The notes: generated by a model not told the origin, from the sequence alone. Numbered from the stretch's first letter, positions 50,201 through 62,176 are shown. The stretch: 64,000 nucleotides of DNA from Cloeon dipterum (GCF_949628265.1 NC_088788.1:26336335-26400334), one strand, 5' to 3'. Numbers and translations are program-made.

Positions 50201-53200
50201 TGAAAACATTCCCGTAAATATCTTGATGTGCTCACGGTTAGCCTCAAATTGATCGCGCACCGAATGGCTAAATTTAATTGCGACGGCGGAGGAGCCGCGG
50301 CGTAAACACGATTGAACTTTTTAATTTTAGCGTCCGATCTCGGCGCGGCATTAATTCGTGTGAGATATTACGCGTGCATTTGTCGTCACATCGCAGGCTA
50401 ATTGCTCATTTAGCGGCGGCTTTTCTCTTTGTGCGGCGTCAGCCGAGCGCTGCTCTGCCATACCTCGTTTGTTTTACATCCATCCGCCCGACCGCTGATA
50501 AATTAACTCGCAGCCCCGGCGTTCCGCGTCGGAAATTATTCAACAAATTTGATGCGCCCCCGACCGCAAGCTCCTGTCGGCGCGGTTTTTTAATGAACGC
50601 AGCCGACGGATCAGCCCAGATAAAAGCGAAATCGCAGCGCGCGCGTCTGTCATCGCCCGACCGTGCCCATTTCTTGAATGCAAATTTAACTCTTCACTTA
50701 GGGATGGGAATTTTGTCCTTAAACACTTGCTTACTGTGGCAAAATTAATAAGCAATTGATAAAAATCATGATGAATAGAGAATGCTTGATTGGAATTTCA
50801 GTCCAAATTTAACTAAGAAAAGGGCTTGCCTCCGACAAATAGGATCGCTCAATGCACCTAACACAAAGAGCGATTATTTTCAGACGGCCAAACTAATAAA
50901 ATGTAGTAGTTTATTGCAAAGCAAGGCTGCACGAAGATGGGTTTTCTTTGAATTAATCCTAGAACTCAAAATGCCAATGAATTCAGTCACCTTAAAAGCA
51001 AAAAACAGAGCCACAAAGCACACCAATCCAAGCTTCAACTTTCTGAGTCAGTAGACTTACGTGATATTTCGAAAGATAGAAAATTATAAATAATGGAGTA
51101 TCTTTGATACAATATCTTATTCAAGGGAGTAAAAGTTACTTACTTCCTGAGAATTTCCTTGAAAAACTACCTGCCTGCCTTATTTACAGTAGTATTTTAT
51201 CACATTACTTATACATACATTTTAGGAATTTTTGGCATTCATTTTTTTAACACGTATACGTGGCTTTCATGACTAATTACGCTGTTCATACTTGGAATGG
51301 CTAGATATGAATCGCAAGCCTTTCAAGCAAATTCTTCTCTTTTAATTATAAAATGTCTTGTGCATGTTGTACCAATTGGTAACCTTTAATTTAGTTTCTG
51401 GCAGTTTCTTCTTCAACTTCAACGATCCAGAAAATATTTGCCTGTTCGTCTGTCCAACATACATGCGGGATCGCGTACAAACAGTTATTCAAAATGTGGT
51501 CACTTGTTGGTTTTATTTTTATCAGTTGCTTTCTCAGTGAGCCATGCGTATAGAGAACACCACTCGCACATTTGTAACAGCTTCACGGCTTATAATTATT
51601 CAGTTTATGAGAGCTTCATAAAACTACTTTGGAAATTTGCTCAACGGGCTGGGAGGCGCACCGGCGCCGACTCGCTACTTGCTGGTTTGCACCTTTCCAG
51701 CATGCGTGATTTGGCTTCACGGGACGAATGTCTAGCGTTTCAATGCAGTCCTCGGTGCGGAGGCAAGTGGCCCTTGAGTGGGCTGGGTCCCTGTGCGGCC
51801 TGGTGCGCCCATGTTATCCGTTCGCGGTGGTATTGGGACCCGGGTCAGCATTCGTGCTAGTGCAGTGCGCGCCTTTCCCGGTCCTCGGACAGGGATAAAA
51901 TGAGCAAAACAAAAACATTGATTTTCCTGACATTTTCAGAGAATCCTCAAACTTAAGGGGTGACCATTGTGGTTATGTACTCCTTTTTTTCTTTTTTTGG
52001 GAGGAGTTCTGACCTAAATTGACGCTCTTGGCGCGAGGAAATACAAAATCCGGTTTTCATTTCAACAATGGAACATTCCTCGAATGGCTTCTTCGATTGC
52101 GGTCGCATCTTTACGCCTCTCCTCACCGAGGTCTTTTATTGAAACGCCAGAAATTTGTCTCTAGAGCCACTGAAAAGGTGCGAAAGTCAAGTGGCGAGTC
52201 GGCGCTGATTCGTCTCCCAGCTCGTTGAGATATAAGAGAAATTTAAGCATTTAGAGTTCACTTAAAAAATCACCTTCAACCATCTCTGACATTCGACAGT
52301 CACGAACAGATCCCCAAAATATCTCTCATTGCCTTGAAACTGCAAGCAAACGAGCAATGTTGAACAACAACTGAAAGGTGTGTTTTTTTAATCATGAGAA
52401 CACATGTTGGCTAAAGCCGTGCATGCTTTGATTTACTTATTGTTTGTACGACTGCATAGGATTTAATTTTTCCCGTTTAATTTTTCAGGATATGACTGGA
52501 CTTTATTGCCGGTCACCCAAAGGGCAGCGACGGCCAGCAAGAGGTTAGCGCACGTGAAGCGGCCGATGAACGCATTCATGGTTTGGGCGCAGGCTGCCAG
52601 GAGAAGACTCGCTGATCAGTACCCACAACTGCACAACGCAGAACTCAGCAAAACCCTCGGCAAATTGTGGAGGTAATTATAACCGTCCTCAAACTAACTT
52701 ATCGTTGAGAAGAAAACAAACAAAAACGCTGTGAACATGCGGTGGAACACTCTAGTAGTGAGCAGTTATTTGCGAGATTGGAGGTCGATTGGACGCGATT
52801 TTTCAGCGTTGAAATTTTTAGGTGGCAGTCATATTTGCTTAAAGTACTTGTTAATAGATGGTGAAATTCCAAATTTGAAGCTCGGGAATGGGGGCGTTCC
52901 CTATTTTTTCGGTATCTCAAAAATACCCAAAAAAGGAATTCTGTTAATGAACTCTAAACTGCAACTCTTGACTGCGTTGAGGTATCACGTTGAAATTTTC
53001 ACTGCCCAACCTAGTTTTTAATCCTGAACAACTTTTGCATTTACAAAAAATTCGCAGGTCGAAGGTCAAGGTCACCTTTTGCGACCTTTTTTTGAAAATT
53101 CAAAATTAAGGGATGATAGCCCCCTACGATTTTTTTGGGGTTAAGGGCTGAAATGTAGCCCGTGAAATTATGCACAAGTACACCAAGTTTCATAGGTGCA

Positions 53201-56200
53201 ATCGCGATACTTTTGCTGCAATTTGAATTTGAAGTTTGAAAACCTGCTCGAGGCCGCTTGACCGCGCATGCACTCAGAGCGGCGAGTTCGCCTCTCGTTC
53301 TTCAAGTTGAATTTTTTCGCATTTCACTTGCTTAGAAACACCAAGAGGGCCTAGGGTAGACCAAGGAAGGTCGAAATCGACCTTCAGGGTCTGTCCCTGA
53401 CGTGACCCTGAGATAAAAAATTTCGAAAATTTCCAATTTCATCGAACTTGGTGTCTTTTCATAGGTTTTCACCACTGTACAGCTCAAATATAGAGCCAAA
53501 ATTGCCGAATTACAATCCTGAAACCGGTTCTTGAAGTAATTGTGGTAGCCATTCATCCAGACGTGATGTGCAAAATGGTCAAATTTTGAAATCTTTAATT
53601 TATGATATGATTCTTCTGTTTTGTACACACAAAGTTCATATTGAGTGTTAAAAATTAACGATTGTTTTTTAAAAAAAGTTAAAAAAATTTATTTAGAGCA
53701 AATAACAATTAAATTACATGTTTAATTTTTTTTATAAAAAGAAAGGAAACAAAAATATTTGGTTTTTAAAAGTAGCTTATTTGCCAGTGCATTTAATAAC
53801 ATTTTTTCATAAGTATTAAGCATAAGATCCTTTATTATCAACACATATTATGAACTTCATGTGTGCAAAATAGATAGAATTAAGAATTTAAAATTTTGAC
53901 TATTTTGCACATTACGTCTGGATGAATGGCTACCACAATTACTTCAAGAACCGGTTTCAGGATTGTAATTCGGCAATTTTGGCTCTATATTTGAGCTGTA
54001 CAGTGGTGAAAACCTATGAAAAGACACCAAGTTCGATGAAATTGGAAATTTTCGAAATTTTTTATCTCAGGGTCACGTCAGGGACAGACCCTGAAGGTCG
54101 ATTTCGACCTTCCTTGGTCTACCCTAGGCCCTCATGGTGTTTCTAAGCAAGTGAAATGCGAAAAAATTCAACTTGAAGAACGAGAGGCGAACTCGCCGCT
54201 CTGAGTGCATGCGCGGTCAAGCGGCCTCGAGCAGGTTTTCAAACTTCAAATTCAAATTGCAGCAAAAGTATCGCGATTGCACCTATGAAACTTGGTGTAC
54301 TTGTGCATAATTTCACGGGCTACATTTCAGCCCTTAACCCCAAAAAAATCGTAGGGGGCTATCATCCCTTAATTTTGAATTTTCAAAAAAAGGTCGCAAA
54401 AGGTGACCTTGACCTTCGACCTGCGAATTTTTTGTAAATGCAAAAGTTGTTCAGGATTAAAAACTAGGTTGGGCAGTGAAAATTTCAACGTGATACCTCA
54501 ACGCAGTCAAGAGTTGCAGTTTAGAGTTCATTAACAGAATTCCTTTTTTGGGTATTTTTGAGATACCGAAAAAATAGGGAACGCCCCCATTCCCGAGCTT
54601 CAAATTTGGAATTTCACCATCTATTAACAAGTACTTTAAGCAAATATGACTGCCACCTAAAAATTTCAACGCTGAAAAATCGCGTCCAATCGACCTCCAA
54701 TCTCGCAAATAACTGCTCTAGTAGAAAATGCGTAACAGATATTACAAAGCAAAAGAGCCACAGAAAGGATAATAATTTTTGGTGCATATGTGCAGAGAAA
54801 CTTAATATTAGTAGCAACAACTGCCCCCTATTTTAATGCTTATTAAACTATACACCCACCAGCGAGGCACCATGAGTCGAATTGAGACTCAAATTTGATT
54901 TTAATAATTAGTAGCTCATCAAATTTGGCGGCTAACATAAAAATTTCAATATCTCAGTAAGCACACTAAATTGCACAATTTATAATTGATTTAAAGATAT
55001 CAAAAATATTCGACCTCATAAATCCATGAAATTTGAATCAAAATAATAAATCTAACTTTTGATCATATGAAATTAAAACCAAATTCTGAACTTCCCTATT
55101 AGCGTTATAATTAAAATCTCCGCACACGCGATTGGTAGTACAAATTTTCCTGTCTGTATAAGAATACGCGTTTGAGAAAAACGGAAGGCGCGCGGTGATT
55201 GCGTTTAAACTAGGTAGGCTGGGGGTAGTTAGCACCTCAAAGGCTGTGGCACTCCCGATGTGTGTCTTGAGAGGCGATTAGCACCTCGTCCGGCCGCCTC
55301 GCCTTTCGCTAAAACCACACAGGAAAAATAAAACAAGGCCCTTTCACCGTGCGCATAAGTAATGAGATGTTTGGCCAGCATCTTGTCACTCGCGTACTTT
55401 TTCACCATTCCCGGCGGTCTTTCGCTTCGTTAGAACGGTTCACACAACGGAAAAGTGCGTTTTATCGCCGACGAGCAGGACGAGCTTTGAACTTTTTTAC
55501 GGCACGCGATCGGCTTTGTTGTTTTAATTTCCGAGCGCATTCTGATTGAAGTCGACGCCTCGTAAATGCTGCCGGTGAATCAAATTTTATTTCACACGCC
55601 CACCGGCATTATATGCGCTTTTGTAAAAGTTTCCAGCTGGGGCGATAAAATTCACGACAATTTAAAACGTTAGCGGAGGCGGCACATCACACGCGAGAAT
55701 AATATTGCTCGGTGAGAGTAAACATTTGCACCCTTTAATGTAAAACACACATGCATTAGCATCGCAGCGCGTTTTCTTGCTTCTGGACGCGGACACTTAC
55801 TAATAGGCTGAAATGAGTTTTAGGATGTGAAAAGTGCTGTTGCATTTGAAAGATTGTTTAACCTCTTCGCGATTATTTAATGCTACTTTAGAAAAACGAA
55901 AAATTACGATATAATTAAGTAAGAGACTCCGTATATTATAGAGATATTATTAAGCAACAATGGTTTGACTAGACGTAATTAACAGCATGTATATCGCACT
56001 ATTTATTTTTGTATTTATTTTATAAGGAGATACAAATTGTCTGAATTGAAAACGAGATGAGAATAAAAGTAACAAAGGACTAGGACCAAATTAAGATCAA
56101 CGCGATGGGAAAATGGACCGATGCTAATTTTAATAGAGATTTACATAAAAAACGATTTTGGTCAAATTATAAAATGAAAATGATTTTATCTTCAAAAATT

Positions 56201-59200
56201 GGATGCTAATAATGGATGAAAGTCAAACTAGCTTGACTTGTTTGGTCATTTAGTCTTCTCTTAATTCATTTGAATCTAGTAAAAATGTATCTATATGCTG
56301 GACGTCTCAGCCGCGCAATTTTAGATGGTTATTGATGGCTGTACCGTCTTCAGCCAAATTTTAGGCCGGCGGCTGGTATGTATGACACATTTTTTATGTA
56401 AAGTTTCATAATGGTGCAAAGGGCCGAAGGCCAATTTTTTCTCCGGCGCTTTTCGATTTTTTCGACTTTTTGACCGGCGGCTGGAATGGTTGGCGTAACT
56501 TAGCCAAAGTCACGGCGGCTGGCGGCTGACCGCACGTGACCCAAAATTAGCCAACTGGCGAGGTGCAGCGTGGTTGGTTGAGACCTCTGCAACATTTTTT
56601 TGTCAAATCTATTTCGAACAACTTAACAATAAGAATCTGTCCAGGAAGACTAAATTTAATTGAGATCAATTACAGAATCAATGATGGTGCGTGGGTTTCG
56701 AGGAGCCGTAATTAATACATGGGCAGCTTTACGTCCTTAATGTTCATCATGTTTATTTGGACTTGCCGTCGCAATAGTCGAAGAATTGAAGTAAGAGTTG
56801 AAGAAATATAGAACCCGTTTTGGGTTCTGTTATTATTATTATTAACTCCAGTTCGGATTAATCTCGCACAGTTTCTCCATCCAAGTTGGAGAGACAACAT
56901 TTTGAGGTGACTGCTGCTGTGCGAGTCTGATTATGCAGTGGGGGTGAAGGTGCAGCAGAGGTGCGCTTCACCTTTGCACTGCCACCTATTACAATCACGG
57001 GAATCATCCCAATAATTGATATCTCTACTAGTAGTGGCGCCCACAAGAACACAAATTGATCTCCTTTTAATTTCACTTCCTGTGTACAATATGGAAAATT
57101 TTCACTCTCATCTTGGAATATTTTCCAATTTTTAACATATATTTCATACTTCAAAAATGATCACATTATCAGTGTCAAGCCGTCAATTTCATATAAATAC
57201 CGAATTAAATTAAATAACATTTTCCCTCATCTGTTTTACTGAACCGATATTTTTCCAATTTTTGATTGTTTCTCCATTAGTAATTTTTTAAACCCATATT
57301 GACAGCCACGAAAATATTTGATTGCATGGGATCTGAGATTGTCACAAATTAAAAAGCTAGAATCGTCAGCTTTTTTGTCTTTGCATCTGGTCCTATTTTC
57401 TAACAGCGACTTTCATCCCTCTTCCCTGGTAGCGGAGAGGATGTTCAGACTTTAAAAAGAGAGGGGGGATAGTTGGTCCAGAGAAATGAGGCGTGCACAC
57501 CAGACTGACAATAATAATCCGGAGGCTGCGTCTGCGATGATTACACGTACGATATATAATTTGAGAAAGAAAACGAGCCAACAAATTGTATATTTTTAAA
57601 TCGGCTGCTTTAATTGGCTCCATAAAACGGTGACTCTGCTCTCTTGCTATGGTGACAGCACGACTTGCCGCGCGCTGATTAATGTGCCGTTAACGCGCAG
57701 CGCGGCTCTCAATTAATTCGCCAGCGCAGACCGCGTGTATTATTAAAATAAGACGACCACCACTTTTAACTACCTGACTGGTCACCGAATTAATTAGTCG
57801 ATTTTTACCTCGCAAATCCACCACTCGTGGCATTTCATAAAAAATGCAATTTTTACTTATTGAGAAGAATTCATTTCCATTAAAAAACATTTTACGCATC
57901 AATTTTCTCAAGGAAAATTCTGAAACACGTAAAATATTACAAAATTCATGATGTAAGAAATTACTAAATTTTAGAGGACTGAAAGTGCAGCCACCCGTGA
58001 CAAAAATTATTTTTTGAGACACGTCTTTGTTTATTGAATTTCGTGGACTCAAAGACATTTTGTTTATTTTTCACTATAGCAAACAAGAAAAAATTTAAAA
58101 AACTGCACATTCCAAGAGCAGCAACGCAAAATATAAATGGGGAAATGGCGCAGAGCCGGCGCTGCGCTGCGTGTGCTGTGCGCGGGGATGAAATTATCTG
58201 GATCTTGCACCTGCTGTTGGTCGAAGCCTTCGTCTTTTTATCGCACTCGATCCCCGCAGCAAACGAACGCTATACAAACAAATAATTAGCATCACGGCGG
58301 AGGATTCCGGCCGCAACAAATCACGATGGAAAGCAAAATTAAGACACGGCCGATCTCAATCTACGCATTTGTCTATCCGATATGCAATAATTATTTCTGC
58401 TGCTCGCCGCACGCGTCTATCATTTGAACATCTTGGACGAAATTGGCTGCTGAAAGGGAGATGATAGATAAATGTTCAAATTTTTAGGGGTTCAAGTCGA
58501 TCTCGACTCTATTTTTGTGTTCGGTATGTGAATACATCATTGCAAAGAAGTTTATTCTAAACACTAATTTTTTATTATCTACCAAAATCTGATAAACATT
58601 GGAAACAAATTATGTGAGGAATAAATTGCAAATTAGAGCTGTCTTTGAATATTTAAAAAAACTTAATGGGAGTTTGATTGACTGTGATATTTTATAAAAA
58701 TTTCAGAATTCTCAGCGAGGCGGAAAAGCAGCCATTCATGGAAGAAGCAGAAAGATTGCGAAATGCCCACAAGAAGGACCATCCTGATTACAAAGTAAAA
58801 TATCTATTTGATTCTGACCAATGAATTTAATGTACCATTTTAACAAAAATAAATATTTCTACGTTTAATTCTTAGCGAGTAAACAAAAATTAGAGTAAAT
58901 TATAGCTCACCGATAAAGTACAAATAATTTACCTGAAATAATCTTGATTTGATTTTCAACTTGGCTACAGTACCAGCCACGAAGGAGGAAACCACCGAAG
59001 TCTCGCTCTCAGCGGCAATCTCAGCAAGGAAACGAAGAAGCAAGCCCTGGTGTTCGTTATGTCGAGTCGGAGGCTCCGAGTAGCAACAGTAGTAGCAGCG
59101 TCTCTTCTGCAAGAGCTTTTCAAAGGTAGTAAAGATAAAAAATTGAATTATTATAACTAAAGCAACGTGTAGACTTCCAGCGACGGCGGCAAATAATATG

Positions 59201-59879
59201 ACTCTTCAATCAGAGGGTTCTTCTCCAGGCGCTCCTCCAACGCCACCGAAAACACCTCATCAGTCAAATTCAAATGTTTCATCCGCCATGGGGTGGGTTA
59301 ATTTTTTATATAAACTGACCAAATGTAATTGATCTTTTTAGAAAGGAATTAAAATAATTTACCAGCAGCTATAAAACTATTGGAAATTTTAATGTTTTAA
59401 TTGGAATAAAATTTTGAGAAAATAATCCATTTTGCAGATCTATTAGAGTTACTCAGTCAGCACCAAAGAGCAGCCCTCCCGACCTAAGATCAAATAGGAT
59501 GGATTGCAATTACCAGGCTCGAGACTGCAACCCTGTGGCAGAGGTTTCAGTCAACTTGCACGAGGAAAAAGGGTTTCCCGGCCAGTGGTGCGTAAAATAA
59601 TAATCCTCATACAAGTCAATTTGCTGATTGTGACTTTTTAAATTCAGCTTCCAGTATCATCAGCAGTATGAGCCCACGGTATCCAGCAACACTTCGTACA
59701 CGCAGCGACATCAGACGCCGAGTTTCTACTCTCTGAGACAGGATAATGAAGCTGGGGGAGCTTTCGGCCCCACAAACCGGCACTCGCCCTTTGACCAGCC
59801 GCAAACGTACCCAGCGCAGCCACAGGCCTTTTATCACCACCCATACCAGGGACCGCCTTACTACATGCCTCCGAGATAG
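47223..59879 (+). CDS. SoxE: SoxE-group HMG-box transcription factor (second of two)
   Basis: Seven coding exons join in phase: 47223-47388, 52489-52672, 58707-58794, 58971-59125, 59173-59292, 59438-59587 and 59648-59879, giving 364 residues. Residues 46-63 form the dimerisation motif ([18 protein letters not shown]), which is split by intron 1. Residues 77-147 are the HMG box ([19 protein letters not shown], then [13 protein letters not shown] and [16 protein letters not shown]). It is interrupted at LWR at the same codon and phase as in the other SoxE gene, with an extra intron after [12 protein letters not shown] motif follows in exon 5, and the end is rich in Gln, Tyr and Pro. The start is the first ATG of the frame; ATG at 47232 is an alternative. 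The exon 1 donor is GTCAGT. Introns 1 (47389-52488) and 2 (52673-58706) hold mobile elements and GC-rich islands. An AATAAA at 60013-60018 is a likely polyadenylation signal. Confidence 0.93.
50240..50680. promoter_or_regulatory. GC-rich island in SoxE intron 1, candidate regulatory module
   Basis: This block of high CpG content is flanked by AT-rich intron. It contains several TAATT-type homeodomain core sites (TTTAATTGCG, GCATTAATTCG). No coding evidence was found. Enhancer function is inferred from composition and from its location in a developmental gene. Confidence 0.25.
51637..51900 (+). repeat. GC-rich foldback repeat, copy 2, arm A
   Basis: Starts TTGCTCAACGGGCTGG and ends GGACAGGGATAAAA. 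It is almost identical to the reverse complement of 25340-25621. It lies in intron 1 of the plus-strand SoxE gene and is paired with the inverted arm B at 52035-52370. Confidence 0.85.
52035..52370 (-). repeat. GC-rich foldback repeat, copy 2, arm B with tail
   Basis: Read on the minus strand it aligns with arm B at 25071-25240: ACTCGCCACT, TTTCGCACCTTT, GGCGTTT and GAGGAGAGGCG. The tail (CATCTCTGACATTCG, CTCTCATTGCCTTGA) matches the tail at 25640-25755. With arm A it makes a composite element of about 730 bp. Confidence 0.65.
52760..54718. repeat. 2-kb near-perfect inverted repeat (foldback transposable element)
   Basis: Two arms of about 870 bp (52760 to about 53640 and about 53860 to 54718) are reverse complements of each other with very few differences; one is at CACCAAGAGGG against CACCATGAGGG. 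The central 200 bp or so is AT-rich and diverged. The ends are GAGCAGTTATTTGCG and its complement. TAGTAGT before and TAGTAGA after the element are a candidate 7-bp target duplication with one mismatch. No transposase domain is visible, so the element is probably non-autonomous. It is inserted in intron 2 of the plus-strand SoxE gene, right after the donor region. Confidence 0.9.
55190..55760. promoter_or_regulatory. GC-rich island in SoxE intron 2, candidate regulatory module
   Basis: A CpG-rich stretch with the short direct repeat TTAGCACCTC near 55228 and 55278. Open frames are short and lack motifs. It lies just beyond the foldback element, in the large second intron. Confidence 0.25.
57640..58440. 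promoter_or_regulatory. GC-rich island upstream of SoxE exon 3, candidate regulatory module
   Basis: CpG-rich blocks alternate with homeodomain-like cores (CTGATTAATG, CTCAATTAATTCG). It sits 0.3-1 kb before exon 3 of the plus-strand SoxE gene. No exon or RNA gene could be built from it. Confidence 0.25.
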
Positions 59880-60470
59880 ATTTGTAATATAAAAATCATA
59901 TAAGAATGTGGAACTTGATTTTCAAAAATTGCCTTTTTACTTGTCTTCTATTAAGGAATTATTAATCAATTGCCGGATATTAAATGAGCGAACCGTCTAA
60001 CACTAAATGCAAAATAAAAATACTTTTGAATTATTTATTAACAGAAAAATGACATTGTTCTTCTTCCTCCTCTTCTTCCTCACTCAAATTTTATGAACAA
60101 TAACTTTTTGCATCTCAGTTCATTTCATCTCACTAGAAAAAGGTTTGAAAAGTTTAAATTGCTCCTGTGCGTTACACACACTCGTCAATATACCCGGGCC
60201 CTTTTGAAGCAAGCGTGATAGTGTGATTGATAGCCATCACGCAGTCTGATCGTTTCTTGCCACTGTCTGCTTTCTAGTTTAAAAATTCGTTAAATTCTAA
60301 GCAAAAGAGTTATGCAAAAAATTTTACTATTAAAACTACTGTGTGTTATAATGAAGAATCAAAACCTTATAAATGCCTTATTGGGAAATAATAGGCATAG
60401 TTCTGAAAACACATCATGAAGTTGCATTCCTTAATAAGGATCGACTTTATTTTCCCGCGCTTCTCCCACC
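59880..60470. other. Intergenic stretch after the plus-strand SoxE gene
   Basis: It holds the SoxE 3' UTR with AATAAA at 60013-60018 and a pyrimidine-rich TTCTTCTTCCTCCTC patch at about 60058-60086. Nothing else was recognised. Confidence 0.5.
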
Positions 60471-60479
60471 ACAATCCAA

Positions 60480-60596
60480 CTTTGCACACGACGCGCTGTT
60501 TTCTTGGAAGCTTCAGAACGCTCTCTTCCAGCTGGCGCTACGGTCGTTGCAAACACCCGGTCTACAACTTGAGGTCCATTAAAATCTCGCTGGAAA
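60480..60596 (+). other. Candidate 5' UTR exon of the acidic-protein gene
   Basis: This GC-richer stretch ends in the strong donor GGAAA|GTAAGT at 60597. A matching acceptor, TCGTTTCAG, lies at 60892, 21 bases before the start codon of the next gene. The 5' boundary is not visible. Confidence 0.4.
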
Positions 60597-60913
60597 GTAA
60601 GTTTTCGCCCTAATTTTTTATCGAAACCCCTCTTTTCGCCAGTTATGCCTATTTCATTCGTTAAAGAAAAAAATTAGCGTCATTTTGATGCATAGTTCAC
60701 CCAGTTCGCAATGCAAATTGCAGTTAATTTGGCACATTGACAGTTGCCGCATGTTGGCGAAAATGCCGCCAAACGCCATAACAAAGATTCTATTCTACAT
60801 TCTATCTTCCGAATAAAACGAGAATATTTCGGTCAATCCATTTTGATTCTCCACCGAGTCTGCATCATTTGACCAGATTTGCGTCGTTTCAGCTTTGAAA
60901 CCCCTAAATCGCC

Positions 60914-61945
60914 ATGGCTGATGTCAAGAAAAACGGTTCTGAGGAGGAGGAGTTTGTCGAGAATGCGTCTGAGGACGACGATGATGAAGACGAAGTCGAC
61001 TCGGAAGATGATGACTGGGAAGAGGACGAGGTTTGTCGTCTCTTAATTATTTGACGCCATTTTATCACCTTTCCTGCATTTTCTGCATTGTTTGTTTATT
61101 TTTTATGTGATATTATACAGAAGTTTAAAATTTTAAACGAAAAAAAATAATTTTGACCAATTTTGATTCTTTGTTTCAAAATATAAGTCAGTGCATTTTC
61201 TAGTTTTCTCACAATTCCCCAAAAAAATGTGTAGAGACACACAAGTAGTTAGACAAATCGACGTACTAACTGTTAATCGAGCTATTTTAATATCAGTCTC
61301 CCAAGAAGGGGGGCCGTGGAAGAGGAAGAGGCCGCGGAAGGGGCCGTGGCGCCACTAAAAGGGCCGCGAAGGGTAAAGCGGGTGGAAAGCCCAAGAAGTC
61401 CAAAACTGATGATGATGAGGACGATGAAGACAATGAAGATATCGAGGATGAAGAAGATGAGGAGGAATCGGAAAGCTCTGGACAAGAGGATGACGGCAAG
61501 GACCCTACCAAGAAGGAGTTCAAGTCTGGGAAATTCGTCGTACTGAAGAAAGATCTCACTGGAACTGAAAAGCCCCCAATCTGGAAGATCGATGGCAAGG
61601 TGCTGCTCCAGAAATTTATGCCTTTCGACAGGGATGGAAAGGTGTTATACAAGAGCACCTCCACGGTCAGTAACTTCTGTAAAAAATAAATTCTTTTAAC
61701 TATTTTAGTTTGTGATTTTAGTATTCTGGATGGAGCCACCACAATCGTGACCAGTACAGATCAGCGCCAGTCAAATTGGAAGAGGAGGGGCCCAACGAAA
61801 CCATTGTCGAGTTCCTCAAAGATACCATCCCAGCTGAAGAGGAAGAAACCGTTGCACCTTCGTAAGCGACCTTGATGACGGCATTATTCTCAAATGCTAA
61901 TTTCTCATTTGTCTCTGTTGCAGAGTGGAGGCTGGAGCTGCGTAA
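60914..61945 (+). CDS. Acidic, Arg-Gly-rich protein of unknown function (probably nuclear)
   Basis: Four exons join in phase: 60914-61030, 61297-61665, 61722-61861 and 61924-61945, giving 215 residues. The start context GCCATGG is good. Residues 1-39 are highly acidic (EEEEF, EDDDDEDE). Exon 2 opens with PKKGGRGRGRGRGRG, an AT-hook- or RGG-like basic patch, followed by lysines and another acidic run. From about residue 117 there is a compact, non-repetitive domain: KFVVLKKDL, PPIWKIDGK, LLQKFMPFDRDGK, then YSGWSHHNRDQY across the next junction. The charge pattern suggests a chromatin or RNA-binding protein, but I cannot name the family. Two donors are unusual, GTTTGT at 61031 and GTCAGT at 61666. 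TSR3 lies downstream in convergent orientation. Confidence 0.85.
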
Positions 61946-62176
61946 ATCAGTGGTATTCACGTCACCTGTTCTCTGTATTCGTCGAGCACATCATTCATAC
62001 AGTTAGCAACTTCATTTAGGACACTATTATGTATTGTTGGTCTGTTCCCCTACTGAACTTTAAATCCATCATATCGTGCAACTAAGCAGTGTTAAACTCC
62101 ATTTCAATTAATAGTCTACATTCCATCGAGAATTTTATTATTTAAAACTGCAATTGGGCGCATCAGGTGGAACAAA

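Noticed and set aside
53332-54146. Identical 74-codon peptide on opposite strands, possible duplicated gene
   Set aside because: It is the direct result of the inverted-repeat arms; no start context or domain supports coding.
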